From assembly GCA_028826165.1 (NCBI GenBank), contig JAPDFW010000011.1:623001-687000 (forward strand): a stretch of DNA of 64,000 nt, in the 5' to 3' direction. Of this stretch, positions 14,001 through 26,500 are shown piece by piece (position 1 is the stretch's first letter; the number at the start of each line of letters is the position of its first letter). The notes under the pieces were generated by a model, which saw only the letters and a list, made by a program, of their open reading frames with translations, made no database searches and was not told the origin of the DNA. Position numbers and translations under genes: made by a program. The DNA comes from Anaeramoeba ignava (Eukaryota; Metamonada; Anaeramoebidae).

Positions 14001-14399
14001 CAGTTTTCCCAATTGTATCAATTTTCCCAATTTCATATCATCGACGATTCAAATGAAATTGCTTATCAACTTGCTGCTTTGGATACAAAATTTCCTCCTG
14101 CTTTGTTTCTTGCACTTGATATGCTGAAAAGAAAAAGGAATTTTGACGTGATTATCCAAATATTGATTTCAAAAAATATGGTTATTCAAGCAATTCGATT
14201 TATTCAACAAAATCCTGATATTGTTTTGAATGATTCAATGATTCGTTCAATTTTAGAAACTACTTTAGCTTTGAATGATTCTATTAAAATGTTTTCTATT
14301 TTCCAATATTTTAAAAATATTATTTTAAAAAATGAGAAATTTAAAAAATATTTGAATCATTTTGAAAAAGTATTTGGAATTTCTTTAAAAAATATATAA
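11063..14399 (+). CDS. RMC1: RMC1, Mon1-Ccz1 complex subunit (Rab7 activation)
   Basis: Exons 11063-11223, 11299-11560, 11624-11698 and 11768-14399; introns are 75, 63 and 69 nt, all GT-AG, and every junction keeps frame. RMC1 (C18orf8/Mic1, Bulli in flies) is the third subunit of the Mon1-Ccz1 exchange factor that loads Rab7 on late endosomes. The N-terminal beta-propeller is recognisable (LLSTESNGKQIKGYQF, KLPKFEL, SVVDNLLLLHD) and so is the C-terminal helical Mic1 domain (LYQFSQFHIIDDS, LALDMLKRKRN, LISKNMVIQAIRF). A tract of roughly 270 residues of N, Q, E and I interrupts the propeller. Inside it the frame is broken by one extra G at 12972; removing it gives one continuous ORF. No GT is present there, so an intron cannot explain it. 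Assignment rests on remembered similarity to the human protein. Confidence 0.85.
12330..13130 (+). repeat. Coding (AAAATC)n / (AAAATG)n tract, NQ and NE repeats
   Basis: Hexamer repeat inside RMC1 encoding Asn-Gln (AATCAA), Asn-Glu (AATGAA) and some Ile-Gln (ATTCAA). The long open frames on the other strand (about 12249-13130) are mirror images of this repeat, not genes. The single out-of-register base at 12972 lies near its 3' end. Confidence 0.9.
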
Positions 14400-14559
14400 A
14401 AGATTTAAATCAAAAATCAAAAGAATAAAACAAAAAAAAAAGCAAAAAAAAAAATATTTATTTTAAAAAAAAAAAAGTATTTTTGAAATTTTGAACTTCC
14501 ATTTTTCTTGTTTTAAAAAAGATAAAATTAAACACACAAAAAATTTACAAATCAATTTC

Positions 14560-16190
14560 AAATCAATTTTAAAATATAAATTTAAAATATAAATTGAAAA
14601 AGGAATTTAAAATATAAATTGAAAAAGGAATTTAAATCAAATCAAATTAAATCAATTTTAAAATATAAATTGAAAGAGGAATTTAAATCAAATCAAATCA
14701 AATCAAATCAAATTTAAATCAAATTTCAAATCAATTTAAAATATAAATTGAAAGAGGAATTTAAATCAAATTAAATCAAATCAAATTTCAAATCAAATCA
14801 ATTTCAAATTTCAAATCAAATCAAATTTAAATCAAATCAATTTAAAATATAAATTGAAAGAGGAATTTAAATCAAATCAAATCAAATCAAATTTAAATCA
14901 AATTAAATCAATTTCAAATCAATTTAAAATATAAATTGAAAGAGGAATTTAAATCAATTTCAAATCAAATTAAATTTAAATCAAATCAAATCAAATCAAA
15001 TCAAATTAAATCAATTTAAAATATAAATTGAAAGAGGAATTTAAATCAAATCAAATCAAATCAAATCAAATCAAATTAAATAAAATCAATTTCAAATCAA
15101 TTTAAAATATAAATTGAAAGAGGAATTTAAATCAAATCAATTTCAAATCAAATCAAATTAAATCAAATCAAATCAAATCAAATCAAATCAAATCAAATCA
15201 AATCAAATTAAATCAATTTAAAATATAAATTGAAAGAGGAATTTAAATCAATTTCAAATCAAATTAAATTTAAATCAAATCAAATCAAATCAAATCAAAT
15301 TAAATCAATTTAAAATATAAATTGAAAGAGGAATTTAAATCAATTCAAAATCAAATCAAATTTAAATCAAATCAAATCAAATCAAATCAAATTAAATCAA
15401 TTTAAAATATAAATTGAAAGAGGAATTTAAATCAAATTCAAATCAAATCAAATCAAATCAAATCAAATCAAATCAATTTCAAATCAAATTCAAATCAATT
15501 TTAAATCAATTTCAAATCAAATTCAAATCAAATCAAATCAAATCAAATCAAATCAAATTCAAATCAATTCAAAATCAAATCAAATCAAATTAAAATTAAA
15601 ATCAAATCAAATTCAAATTCAAATATAAATTGAAAGAGGAATTTAAATCAATTCAAAATCAAATCAAATCAAATCAAATTTAAATCAAATTAAATCAATT
15701 TCAAATCAATTTAAAATATAAATTGAAAGAGGAATTTAAATCAATTTCAAATCAAATTAAATTTAAATCAATTTCAAATCATTTTCAAATCAATTTTAAA
15801 TCAAATCAATTTCAAATCAAATCAAATCAAATCAAATCAAATTCAAATTCAAATTCAAATCAAATTTAAATCAAATTAAATCAAATCAAATCAAATTAAA
15901 ATATAAATTAAATCAAAATTTAAATCAAATCAAATCAAATTTAAATCAAATCAAATTAAATCAAATTTAAATCAAATTCAAATCAATTCAAAATCAATTC
16001 AAATCAAATCAATTTTAAATCAATTTCAAATCAATTTAAAATATAAATTGAAAAAGGAATTTAAATCAAATTCAAATCAAATCAAATCAAATTCAAATCA
16101 AATCAATTTCAAATCAAATTAAATCAAATCAAATCAAATTAAAATCAAATCAAATCAAATTTAAATCAATTTGGAAAGAAACAGTTTCTT
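14560..16190. repeat. Composite repeat field: (AAATC)n plus a conserved GAAAGAGGAATTT block
   Basis: Runs of AAATC and AAATTT are punctuated by a block reading AAATTGAAAGAGGAATTT. It recurs about a dozen times at spacings of roughly 80-110 bp, and a few copies have GAAAAAGG instead. I see no coding capacity. The field lies between the 3' ends of RMC1 (+) and the SAP30-like gene (-). The stretch 14400-14560 is an ordinary A/T-rich 3' flank. Confidence 0.85.
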
Positions 16191-16245
16191 CATTCATTCA
16201 TTTTTTTTAGAAAAAAAAAAGAAAAAGAAAAAGAAAAAAAAAAGA

Positions 16246-16590
16246 TCAAATTAAAGTTTTAATCGCAATTAAAAAATTCCGAATAACTTGATTTTCATCT
16301 ACTTTTTGTTGGTGAAATTTTTCAGCAATTAAAATAGCAAGTTCTTTATAAGAAGTAAACTTATTATTAGAGATATTATAATACTTTTTCAAATTTTTTA
16401 AAGAATGAGAATCAAGTTTTGAAAAATCAATTTTTGTTTTATTAATTTTTGTGTATCTTCCTCTACTATCTCTTGGGTTTGTTCCGCGTTTATTTTTACG
16501 TCTGATTTAAATCAAATTGTTTTATAAAATTATTATTTACTTTAAACTTAAAATTTATTTCAATTTTTTTATATTATTAACTTACCCCAT
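16246..16590 (-). CDS. SAP30-like Sin3-binding protein
   Basis: Too short to stand out as an ORF. Two exons: 16586-16590 (only ATGGG) and 16246-16501, with an 84-nt intron (GTAAGT ... AATCAG). The spliced product is 86 aa and opens MGRKNKRGTNPRDSRGRYTK. The rest matches the SAP30 Sin3-binding fold as I remember it: KIDFSKLDSHSLKNLKKYY, then YKELAILIAEKFHQQ, then VDENQVIRNFLIAIK. SAP30 proteins bridge the Sin3 corepressor and histone deacetylase in the nucleus. This is a minimal version: a basic N-terminus plus one domain. The 5-nt first coding exon is unusual, but joining it gives the basic N-terminal frame directly. Confidence 0.72.
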
Positions 16591-17144
16591 TATTTATATA
16601 AATTAATTTAAAAAAAAAGAAAAAATGATTTTAAAAAAATTTATTTTAAAATTATTTTTGTTTTTTTTAGAATTAGAATTAATAAAAAATATTCACAAGA
16701 AGAGAATTTAAACTATTTATTAATGATAAAAATTCAAGATTATTCATTTTTTTATAATTATTATTAATTTTTTTTATTTTTTACTAATTTTTTATTTTTT
16801 TCAATTTTAAATTTAATTTTAATAAGAAATTAATTAAAAATTTAAAAAGGGAATTAAAATTGAAAATAAAACAAAATAAAAATCTTTAAATTATTAATAA
16901 TTTTAAAAGGAAAAAATTTAATCAAAAATTTTTTTTTTAAATTTTTTTTTTTCATTTTTTTTTTTTCTTTCTTCTTTTAAAAAAAAAAATAAAAAGAATA
17001 ATAATAAAAACAAAATAAAAACAACACAAAATCAAAGAAAATCAATTTAAAAATTTTCAAAAAGCAAAAAATTTCAAAAGTAAAAAAACGATCCAAACAA
17101 AAATAACCCCAAAACAATTTACAAAAAAAAAACAAACAATAATT
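16591..17144. other. Divergent intergenic region SAP30-like / kinase
   Basis: Head-to-head promoters. On the minus side TCATTTTTTCTTTTTTTT lies about 30-40 nt upstream of the SAP30-like ATG. On the plus side a TTTTTTTTTTCATTTTTTTT block sits about 200 nt upstream of the kinase ATG, leaving a long A-rich leader. I see no gene in it. Confidence 0.6.
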
Positions 17145-19998
17145 ATGTCAACACAACAAAGAAAACAAAAAATTGGTTTGTCTTATTTAATTTTAAAATT
17201 AAAATCTAATTTAGAATTGAATTTAGAATTGAATTTATTATTGAATTTATAATTTATAATTGAATTTATAATTGAATTTAGAATTGAATTTATATTTAAA
17301 ATTATAATTGAATTTAGAATTGAATTTATAATTTAGAATTGAATTTATAATTGAATTTATAATTGAATTTATAATTGAATTTATAATTGAATCTATAATT
17401 GAATTTATATTTATATTTAAAATTATAATTTAATTTATAATTTAGAATTGAATTTATAATTGAATTTATAATTGAATTTGTATTTAAAATTGAATTTATA
17501 ATTTATAATTGAATTTGTATTTAAAATTGAATTTATAATTTATAATTGAATTTAAAATTGAATTTATATTTATAATTGAATTTATAATTGAATTTATAAA
17601 TTTAGAATTTGAATTTATAATTGAATTTATAATTGAATTTATAATTTGAATTTATAATTGAATTTATAATTGAATTTATAATTGAATTTATAATTGAATT
17701 TATAATTGAATTTATAATTGAATTTATAATTGAATTTATAATTGAAATTATAATTGAATTTATAATTGAATTTATAATTGAATTTATAATTGAATTTATA
17801 ATTGAATTTATAATTGAATTTATATTTATATTTATATTTATATTTATATTTATATTTATATTTATATTTATATTTATATTTATATTTATATTTAAAATTG
17901 TTTAGGAGATTATATTATTGGTAAAACAATAGGAAAAGGAGGAACAGGAAAAGTAAAATTAGGAACTCATGAAAAAAACGGAAATAAAGTTGCAATTAAA
18001 ATTATATCAAAAAAAAATTTGAATAAACAAAAAAAACAACTTTCAAAAATTGAAAGAGAAATTGCAATACTTAAATTAATGCATCACCCACATGTTCTTG
18101 GATTATATGATGTTTATGAAACAAAAACACATTTATTTTTAATAATGGAATACATAGAAGGTGGAGAATTATTCGATTATTTGATTGAGAAACAAAAACT
18201 TTCTGAAATGGAAGCTCTTAGATTCTTCCAACAAATTATTTTCGGTCTTGAATATTGTCATAATCGTTCTATTTGTCATCGGGATTTAAAGCCTGAAAAT
18301 CTTCTTCTTGATAATAAACATTCTATCAAAATTGCTGATTTCGGAATGGCAAAACTTATAAAAGAAAATGGTTTACTTTCAACATCCTGTGGCTCTCCTC
18401 ATTATGCATCACCTGAAGTTATTTCTGTAAGTTTTAATATTTTTCTTTTTGATAAATTTTTTGATTAAAAAAAAATCAATATTGGAAAAGCAAAAAAAAT
18501 TTTTTTTCACCTTTTTTTGACAGTTTTTTTTTGACAGTTTTTTTATTTAAAATTTTTTATTTAAAATTTTTTTTATTCAAATTAAAATCTTTTAGGGAAA
18601 CTCTTATAATGGAACTCGTGCAGATATTTGGGGATGTGGAGTTGTTTTATATGCATTACTTACAGGATCTCTTCCTTTCGATCACAAAAATATTCGGAAA
18701 TTATTGATAAAAGTTCAAAAAGGAGAATTCATGATTCCTGATTTTGTTTCAAAAGAAGGAAAGGATTTAATAAGCAAAATGCTTGTTGTTGATCCAAATC
18801 AACGTATTTATATTCCGGAAATTAAAGAACATGAATTTTTTCGCAAAAATTTAAATCCACTTTATATTCTTCCTTCTTCTGATATAAAACATACTAAACA
18901 AAATACTAAACCTATTAAACTTGATTCTATTGATCCTGAAATTTTGGCTGTTTTGAGAACTATGGGTTATGATGATTCAAAACTTCTTGAAGAAAATCTT
19001 ACAAATGAAAAAGCAAATGTTGAGAAAGTTCTTTATTATCTTTATTTGAAAAAGAAAAATCAACAATCTTCTAAAAATTCAATTGAATATTTTGGATTTA
19101 TGCCTCAGAATAATTTTGATAATAATGAAAGAATTAGCAATAATTTAAATTTTGATTATTTTGATGGTAAGGATTTTTAATTTTAATTATAATTTTAATT
19201 TTAATTTTATATTGAATTTTAATTTTGAATTTTAATTTTATATTGAATTTTAATTTAAAATGAATTTTAATTTTAAATTAATTTTAATTTTATATTGAAT
19301 TTTTAAATTTAAATTTAAATTAATTTTAATTTTAATTTTTAAATTTAAATTTAAAATAAATTTATTTTGATTCTTTAGAAGTTTTAACATTTGAAGATCA
19401 ACCATCAAAAAAAGATAAATCAAATCATGAATTACAAAATGCAATTACACCAACATTTCACAGTTGGATTGAACCACCTAACAATTTACAACCAAACTCT
19501 GAAAAATCACAATCAGTAGAAATTACACAATCAAAAACAACAAATTCATATGATGATTTACATGAAGATAATGAATACAATTCTGACGTATTAGGGACAC
19601 CTCGTTTTCACCGTCAAAAACCACACTCACTTTCTGACATTTCGCCAGACTCAATTTTTGAATCACCTCATAAATGGCGAACAAGTTTATCGCCTCCAAT
19701 TATAGAAAACAATCTCCAGAAATTTAAATTTAAAACAAAAAAAAAATTCTTTGATTTAGTTACTGATTTGCAACAAAATCTTCCTAAATTGGATTTGAAT
19801 TGGAAATATCCTGATGAATTTACTTTAATTGTTAAAAAGAATGACTTGAAATTCGTTATTTCTATTATTGAACCAAATTTTAAGAATTTTGAAACTGATG
19901 ATCTTGAAATTGAAAAAAAAGTTCTCATTTCTTTAAAAAGAGGAAAATGCCAAAATTTTAATCAATTTTGCAATTCAATCAAAGATTTTATTTTGTGA
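17145..19998 (+). CDS. BRSK/SAD-like serine/threonine kinase (AMPK-related)
   Basis: Exons 17145-17175, 17906-18426, 18596-19166 and 19379-19998; introns of 730, 169 and 212 nt; the product is 580 aa. An 11-residue leader precedes the kinase domain: glycine loop [15 protein letters not shown] lysine, HRDLKPEN catalytic loop, DFG, and an activation loop ending [13 protein letters not shown] with the threonine that LKB1-type kinases phosphorylate. The junction ...PEVIS/GNSYNG restores subdomain VIII-IX. A UBA-like segment follows ([17 protein letters not shown] ... [10 protein letters not shown]), typical of the BRSK group, then a Ser-rich linker and a C-terminal KA1-like domain (from about 19730). 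The UBA segment and activation loop favour BRSK over AMPK-alpha or MARK. The first intron is almost pure repeat. Confidence 0.88.
17176..17905 (+). repeat. Intron 1 of kinase: (AATTGAATTTAT)n
   Basis: The intron body is a 12-bp repeat AATTGAATTTAT that turns into (TTTATA)n near the 3' end. It is bounded by GGTTTG and TTTAGGAG splice sites. Confidence 0.85.
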
Positions 19999-20217
19999 TT
20001 TTGATGTTTGTAAATTTATTCCAAAATTACAAATTGAAAAATTTCTCAAAAAAAAAATCAAAAAAAAAACCAATTTTCCTTTTTTCCTTTTTCCTTTTCT
20101 TTTAATTTCTTTTCTAAAAAAAAAAGTTATTGATTTTATTTGATTTTCTTCTTTTTTTTTTCTTTCAATTTTTTTTTTAAAATGAATTTGTTTGAAATTA
20201 AAAAACAAAAACAAAAT

Positions 20218-20265
20218 TTTTTTTTCATTTTTCATTTTTCATTTTTTTCATTTTTTTCTTTTAAA
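20218..20265 (+). promoter_or_regulatory. CATTTTT boxes before ankyrin-BTB copy A
   Basis: Five closely spaced CATTTTT-type units (TTTTTTCATTTTTCATTTTTC...) end a few bases before AAAATGAA. Copies B and C (about 23541-23579 and 27870-27900) have the same arrangement, so the motif was duplicated with the genes. Confidence 0.5.
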
Positions 20266-23200
20266 ATGAATTTTAAAAAAATTTATAAAATAATTGAAGA
20301 AAATGATATTGAACAATTAAAAGAAATTAAAACAATTCCAGAACAAAAAAGTCAAGAAAACCGTTTACCAATTTTACGTTTTGCAATTTCAAAACAAGCT
20401 TCAAAAGAAATGATTGAACTTTTAATTTCAAAAGGAATTGATGTTAATGCAAAAACAAGTTATGATAATGGAACTACTTTACATTTTGCTTGCAAAAATA
20501 AAAATCCATCACTTGAAATTATCAAATTACTTATTGAAAAAGGAATTGATATTAATTCAAAAACTAATTGGGATAATCAAACTGCTTTACATTATGCTTG
20601 CAAAAATGAAAATATTTCACTTGAAATTATCAAGTTACTTATTGAAAAAGGAATTGATATTAATGCAAAAACAAATCGAAATGAAACTGCTTTACATATT
20701 GCTTGTGAAAATCCAAATATTTCACTTGAAATTATCAAGTTACTTATTGAAAAAGGAATTGATATTAATTCAAAAACAATTAAAAATGAAACTGCTTTAC
20801 ATTATGCTTGTAAAAATAAGAATATTTCAATTGAAATTATCAAATTACTTATTGAAAAAGGAATTGATATTAATTCAAAAACAAATAATAATGAAACTGC
20901 TTTACATTATGCTTGCCAAAATAAGAATATTTTAATTGAAATTATCAAGTTACTTATTGAAAAAGGAATTGATAGTAATTCAAAAACAAATAATAATGAA
21001 AATGCTTTGTATATTGCTTGTCGAAATGAAAACCCATCAATTGAAATTATCAAATTTCTTATTGAAAAAGGAATTGATATTAATTCAAAAACAAATTATG
21101 ATGAAACTGCTTTACATATTGCTTGTAAAAATAAGAATATTTCATTTGAAATTATCAAATTACTTATTGAAAAAGGAATTGATATCAATTCAAAAATAAA
21201 AAATCGAAACGAAACCGCTTTACATTATGCTTGCCAAAATCCAAATATTTCATTTGATATTATAAAGTTACTTATTGAAAATGGAATTGATATCAATTTA
21301 GAAACAGATTACAATGAAACTGCTTTACATATTGCTTGCAAAAATCTACATATTTCATTTGAAATTATAAAGTTACTTATTGAAAGTGGAATAGATAATA
21401 TTGGAAAAGCAAATAGATGGAATGAAAATTCTTTACATTTTGCTTGTCAAAATCCAAACATTTCACTTGAAATTATCAAATTACTTATTGAAAATGGAAT
21501 TAATATTAATTCAAAAACAAATAAAAATGAAAATGCTTTACACTGGTTTTGTCAAAATCGAAATGTTTCACTTGAAATTATTAAATATCTCGTTGAAAAA
21601 GGAATTGATATTAATGCAAAAACAAAAGGTGAACAAAATGCTTTACATATTATTTGCGAAAACTCAAATTTTTCAATTGAAATTATCAAATATCTTATTG
21701 AAAAAGGAATTGATATTAATTCAAAAACAAATTCTGACGAAACTGCTTTACATTTTGCTTGTCAAAATCCAAATGTTTCACTTGAAATTATTAAATATCT
21801 CGTTGAAAAAGGAATTGATATTAATGCAAAAATAAGATATTTAAATCAAACTGCTTTGTATATTGCTTGTGAAAAAAAATCAAAAAAAATTATTGAATTT
21901 TTACTTTCAAAAGGTGCAAAAAATATAAAAGATGAAAACAGTTGGAGAAACTTTACATTTAGTTTCTGGAGATAATTCATTAGAATGGATTAAATTTCTA
22001 ATTTCAAAAGGATTGAATATTAATTCAAAAAATAGATTTGAAAAAACACCTCTTTATATTGCTTGTGAAAACAAATCTTCAATCGAAGTTATCAAATTTC
22101 TTGTTGAAAGTGGGAATGATATTAATTCAAAAACAGATCAAAATCATACACCTTTACATATTTCTTGTAGAAATCGATCATTTGAAATTGTTAAATATCT
22201 TATTGAAAATGGAGCTGATGTTAATATAAAAGATAAATATGAACAAACTCCTTTAGCAATGGCACTTCAAGATTTTTCATCATTTGAGACTATAAAATTA
22301 TTGAAACAAATTAAAATTAAATCTAATACTAATGAAAATGAAAATGAAAATGAAAATATAAATGAAAATACAAATGAGAATAAGAGATTTCCTTTTTATT
22401 TTTCAATTACAAACAGAAAATTAAAAATAATCAAATTATTATTAATGAATAATGCAAATATTTATGATTTACCAATTTATCAAATCAGGAAAGAATTTAT
22501 CAAATCATTTTCTAAAATTCATTCAATTAATCAAGATTTAAACAATTTATTAAAATCAAATGAAGATAATTTATTTGATTTAGAAATTGAATCAATCGAT
22601 AATTTCAAATTTAAAGTTCATAAATTAATTTTATTAACAAGATTTAACAATAATCAATCAATTTTACAAAAATTTATCAATATTTGTAAATCAAAATCAA
22701 AAGAAGAAGTTCAAATTGTTTTAAATTTCATTTATTCAGGATTTTTTGATTATGATAAAATTATTGAAAATTTAAATGAAATATCAAATTCAAAACAAGG
22801 ATTATTTCAAGAAAAAAGAAAAATAAAGAAAAAAAAAAAAAAGAAAATAAATATCAAAAAGAAGAAAAAAAAAAAGAAAAACAAATTGAAGAATTATTCA
22901 AAGAAATTGGATTTGATTCGAATTGGATTAAAACTAAAAAAGGAAGAAAAGGAATATTAAAAGATTTTCAAAAATTATATGAAGAAAATGAAATTAAAAA
23001 AGATTTTACAATAATTGTTGAAGAAAAAGAAATTAAAGTTCATAAATTAATATTATTTTTAAGAAGTGAATTATTTAAAGGAATGTTTCTAAGTGTTAAT
23101 GATTTATCTAATCAAGTTCATGATTATTCAGAAAAATCATTTGAAACAATTCAACAATTAATTTATTTTCTTTATTATGATGAATTTGAAGAAAACAAAA

Positions 23201-23331
23201 TTAATGAAAAAATTATTGAAGAATTAGAAGATATTAAAGATTTTTATCAATTAAATCAAAATTCAATAATTGATTTACATTTATTTGATTTAATCTTAAA
23301 AATTAACGAAGAAAATCAAAATCAAAATTAA
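20266..23331 (+). CDS. Ankyrin-BTB protein, copy A (frame-broken)
   Basis: First of three tandem paralogues. The start ATG at 20266 is chosen because all three copies begin M(N/S)FKKIYKIIE; in-frame sequence further upstream is only leader. It encodes about 20 ankyrin repeats (TALHYACKNKNISLEIIKLL type), then a degenerate and a conventional BTB domain (KVHKLILLTRF; KVHKLILFLRSELFKGMFL). Two frame breaks against the intact copy B pattern: one extra base near 21946 (GATGAAAACAG against GATGAAACAA in copy C), and a poly-A/G region at about 22812-22860. The last part (about 22840-23331) is open in a third frame. It is either a recent pseudogene or carries sequence errors. Ankyrin-BTB proteins are commonly Cullin-3 adaptors; that role is inferred. 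Confidence 0.75.
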
Positions 23332-23540
23332 AATTAAAATTAAAATTAAAATCAAAATTAAAATTAAAATTAAAATTAAAATTAAAATTAAAATTAAAAT
23401 TAAAATTAAAATTAAAATTAAAATTAAAATTAAAATTAAAATTAAAATTAAAATTAAAATCAAAATTAAAATTAAAATTAAAATTAAAATTAAAATTAAA
23501 ATTAAAATTAAAATTAAAATTAAAATTAAAATTAAAATTT
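23332..23540. repeat. (AAAATT)n tail after copy A
   Basis: A nearly perfect hexamer repeat beginning directly at the stop codon of copy A. The preceding codons are AATCAAAATCAAAAT, i.e. the same repeat with C instead of T. Confidence 0.95.
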
Positions 23541-23579
23541 ATTTTTCATTTTTCATTTTTTTCATTTTTTTCATTTAAA

Positions 23580-26500
23580 ATGAATTTTAAAAAAATTTAT
23601 AAAATAATTGAAAAAAATGATATTGAACAATTAAAAGAAATTAAAACAATTCCAGAACAAGAAAATCAAGAAAACCGTTTACCAATTTTACATTTTGCAA
23701 TCGAAAAAAATGTTTCAAAAGAAATGATTGAACTCTTAATTTCAAAAGGAATTAATATCAATTCAAAAACAAATCAAAATGAAACTGCTTTACATTATGC
23801 TTGTAAAAATGAAAATATTTCAAGTGATATTATCAAGTTACTTATTGAAAAAGGGATTGATGTTAATTCAAAAACAAATCGAAATGAAACTGCTTTACAT
23901 CTTATTTGCCAAAAGGAAAATAAATCAATTGAGATTATCAAGTTACTTATTGAAAAAGGAATTGATATTAATTCAAAAACAATTCAAAATAAAACTGCTT
24001 TACATATTGCTTGCAAAGATAAAAACATTTCAATTGAAATTATCAAATTACTTGTTGAAAAAGGAATTAATATTAATTCAAAAACAAATTATTGGAATGA
24101 AACTGCTTTACATTTTGCTTGTAAAAATCAAAAATCAATTGAAGTGATTAAGTTTCTTATTGAAAAAGGAATTGATATTAATTCAAAAACAATACAAAAT
24201 AAAACTTTCTTTCATTTTGCTTGTGAAAATCCAAATATTTCTATTGAGATTATGAAATTTCTCATTGAAAAAGGAATTGATAGTAATGCAAAAACCATAA
24301 GAAATGAAACTGCTTTACATTTTGCTTGCGGAAATGAAAATATATCAATTCAAATTATCAAATTTCTTATTGAAAAAGGAATTGATATTGATGAAAAAAC
24401 AATACAAAACGAAACTGCTTTACATTTTGCTTGTAAAAATCCAAACATTTCAATTCAAATTATCAAATTTCTTATTGAAAAAGAAGTTGATATTGATGCA
24501 AAAACAAATTCTTGGAATCAAACAGCTTTGCTTATTTTCTGTCAAAATAAAAATCTTTCATTTGAAATTATCAAATTACTTATTGAAAACGGAGCGGATA
24601 TTAATTCAAAAACAAATGATAATAAAACTGTTTTACATTATGCTTGTCAAAATCCAAAAATATCAATTGAAATTATCAAATTACTTGTTGAAAAAGGAAT
24701 TGATATTAATTCAAAAACAAATTATTTATATGAAACTGCTTTACATATTGCTTGTAAAAATCCAAATATTTCACTTGATATTATCAAATTACTTATTGAA
24801 AAAGAAATTGATATTAATTCAAAAACAAATCAAAATGAAACTGCTTTACATATTGCTTGCCAAAATCCAAATATTTCACTTGAAATTATCAAGTTACTTA
24901 TTGAAAAAGGAATTGATATTAATTCAAAAACAAAGAAAATGGAAACTGCTTTACATTTTGCTTGTAAAAATGAAAATATTTCAATTGAAATTATCAAATT
25001 TCTTATTGAAAAAGGAATTGATATTAATGCAAAAACAAATCAAAACGAAACTGCTCTACATATTATTTGCCAAAATAAAAATATTTCACTTGAAATTGTC
25101 AAATTTCTTATTGAAAATGGAATTGATATTAATTCAAAAACAAACAGATATGAAAATGCTTTACATATTCTTTGTCGAAAAAATAGATTTGATATTCAAA
25201 AATTACTTATTGAAAAAGGGATAAATATTAATGAAAAAAATCAAGATGAAGAAACACCACTATTTATTGTTTGTGGAGAGAATTTATCATTTGAAATGAT
25301 TAAATACTTAATTTCCAAAAAAGCTGATGTTAATACCAAAAACAAATTCCAAAACACACCATTAGTGGTTGCTTGTCAAAAAAATTTAATCGAAATTGCA
25401 AAAATTCTTATTGAAAACGGAGCTGATGTTAACATAATGAACAACGAAAGAAAATCATTATTACATATTGCTTGTCAAAATGAAAATGTTTCAATTGAAA
25501 TTATCAAATATCTTTTTGAAAAAGGAATTGATATTAATTCAAAAACAAATCAAAATGAAACTGCTTTACATCTTGCTTGTCAAAATCCAAACATTTCACT
25601 TGAAATTATCAAGTTACTTATTGAAAAAGGAATTGATATCAATTCAAAAACAAATCAAAATGAAAATGCTTTACATTATGTTTGTCAAAATAAGAACATT
25701 TCAATTGAAATTATCAAATTATTTCTTGAAAATGGAATTGATATTAATTCAGAAACAAATAATGATCAAAATGCTTTACATCTTGCTTGTAAAAATGAAA
25801 ATATTTCAATTGAAATTATCAAGTTACTTATTGAAAAAGGAATTAATATTAATGCAAAAACAAATCAAAATGAAACTGCTTTACATCTTGCTTGTCAAAA
25901 TCCAAACATTTCACTTGAAATTATCAACTTATTTCTTGAAAATGGAATTGATATTAATGCAAAAATAAATAATTATGAAACTGCTTTACATTTTGCTTGT
26001 AAAAATGAAAATATTTCACTTGAAATTATCAAATTACTTATTGAAAAAGGAATTGATATTAATGCAAAAACAAATAATGATCAAAATGCTTTACATCTTG
26101 CTTGTAAAAATAAGAACATTTCAATTGAAATTATCAAATTACTTATTGAAAAAGAAATTGATATTAATGCAAAAACAAATAATGATCAAAATGCTTTACA
26201 TATTGCTTGCCAAAATGAAAATATTTCATTTGAAATTATCAAGTTACTTATTGAAAAAAGAATTGATATTAATGCAAAAACAAATCAAAATGAAACTGCT
26301 TTACATCTTGCTTGTCAAAATCCAAACATTTCAATTGAAATTATCAAATTATTTCTTGAAAATGGAATTGATATTAATGCAAAAACAAATAATGATCAAA
26401 ATGCTTTACATCTTGCTTGCCAAAATAAGAATATTTCACTTGAAGTTATCAAATTACTTATTGAAAAAGGAATTGATATTAATGCCATACCAATGTTCAA

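Noticed and set aside
20140-20265. Upstream extension of ankyrin-BTB copy A (MIFFFFF...) as a signal peptide
   Set aside because: It translates the T-rich promoter tract; copies B and C start at the homologous M(N/S)FKK codon.
20438-21835. Overlapping frames with KLSNYLLKKELILIQK repeats in the ankyrin arrays (also in copies B and C)
   Set aside because: They are shifted-frame shadows of the 33-residue ankyrin repeat with no independent start context.
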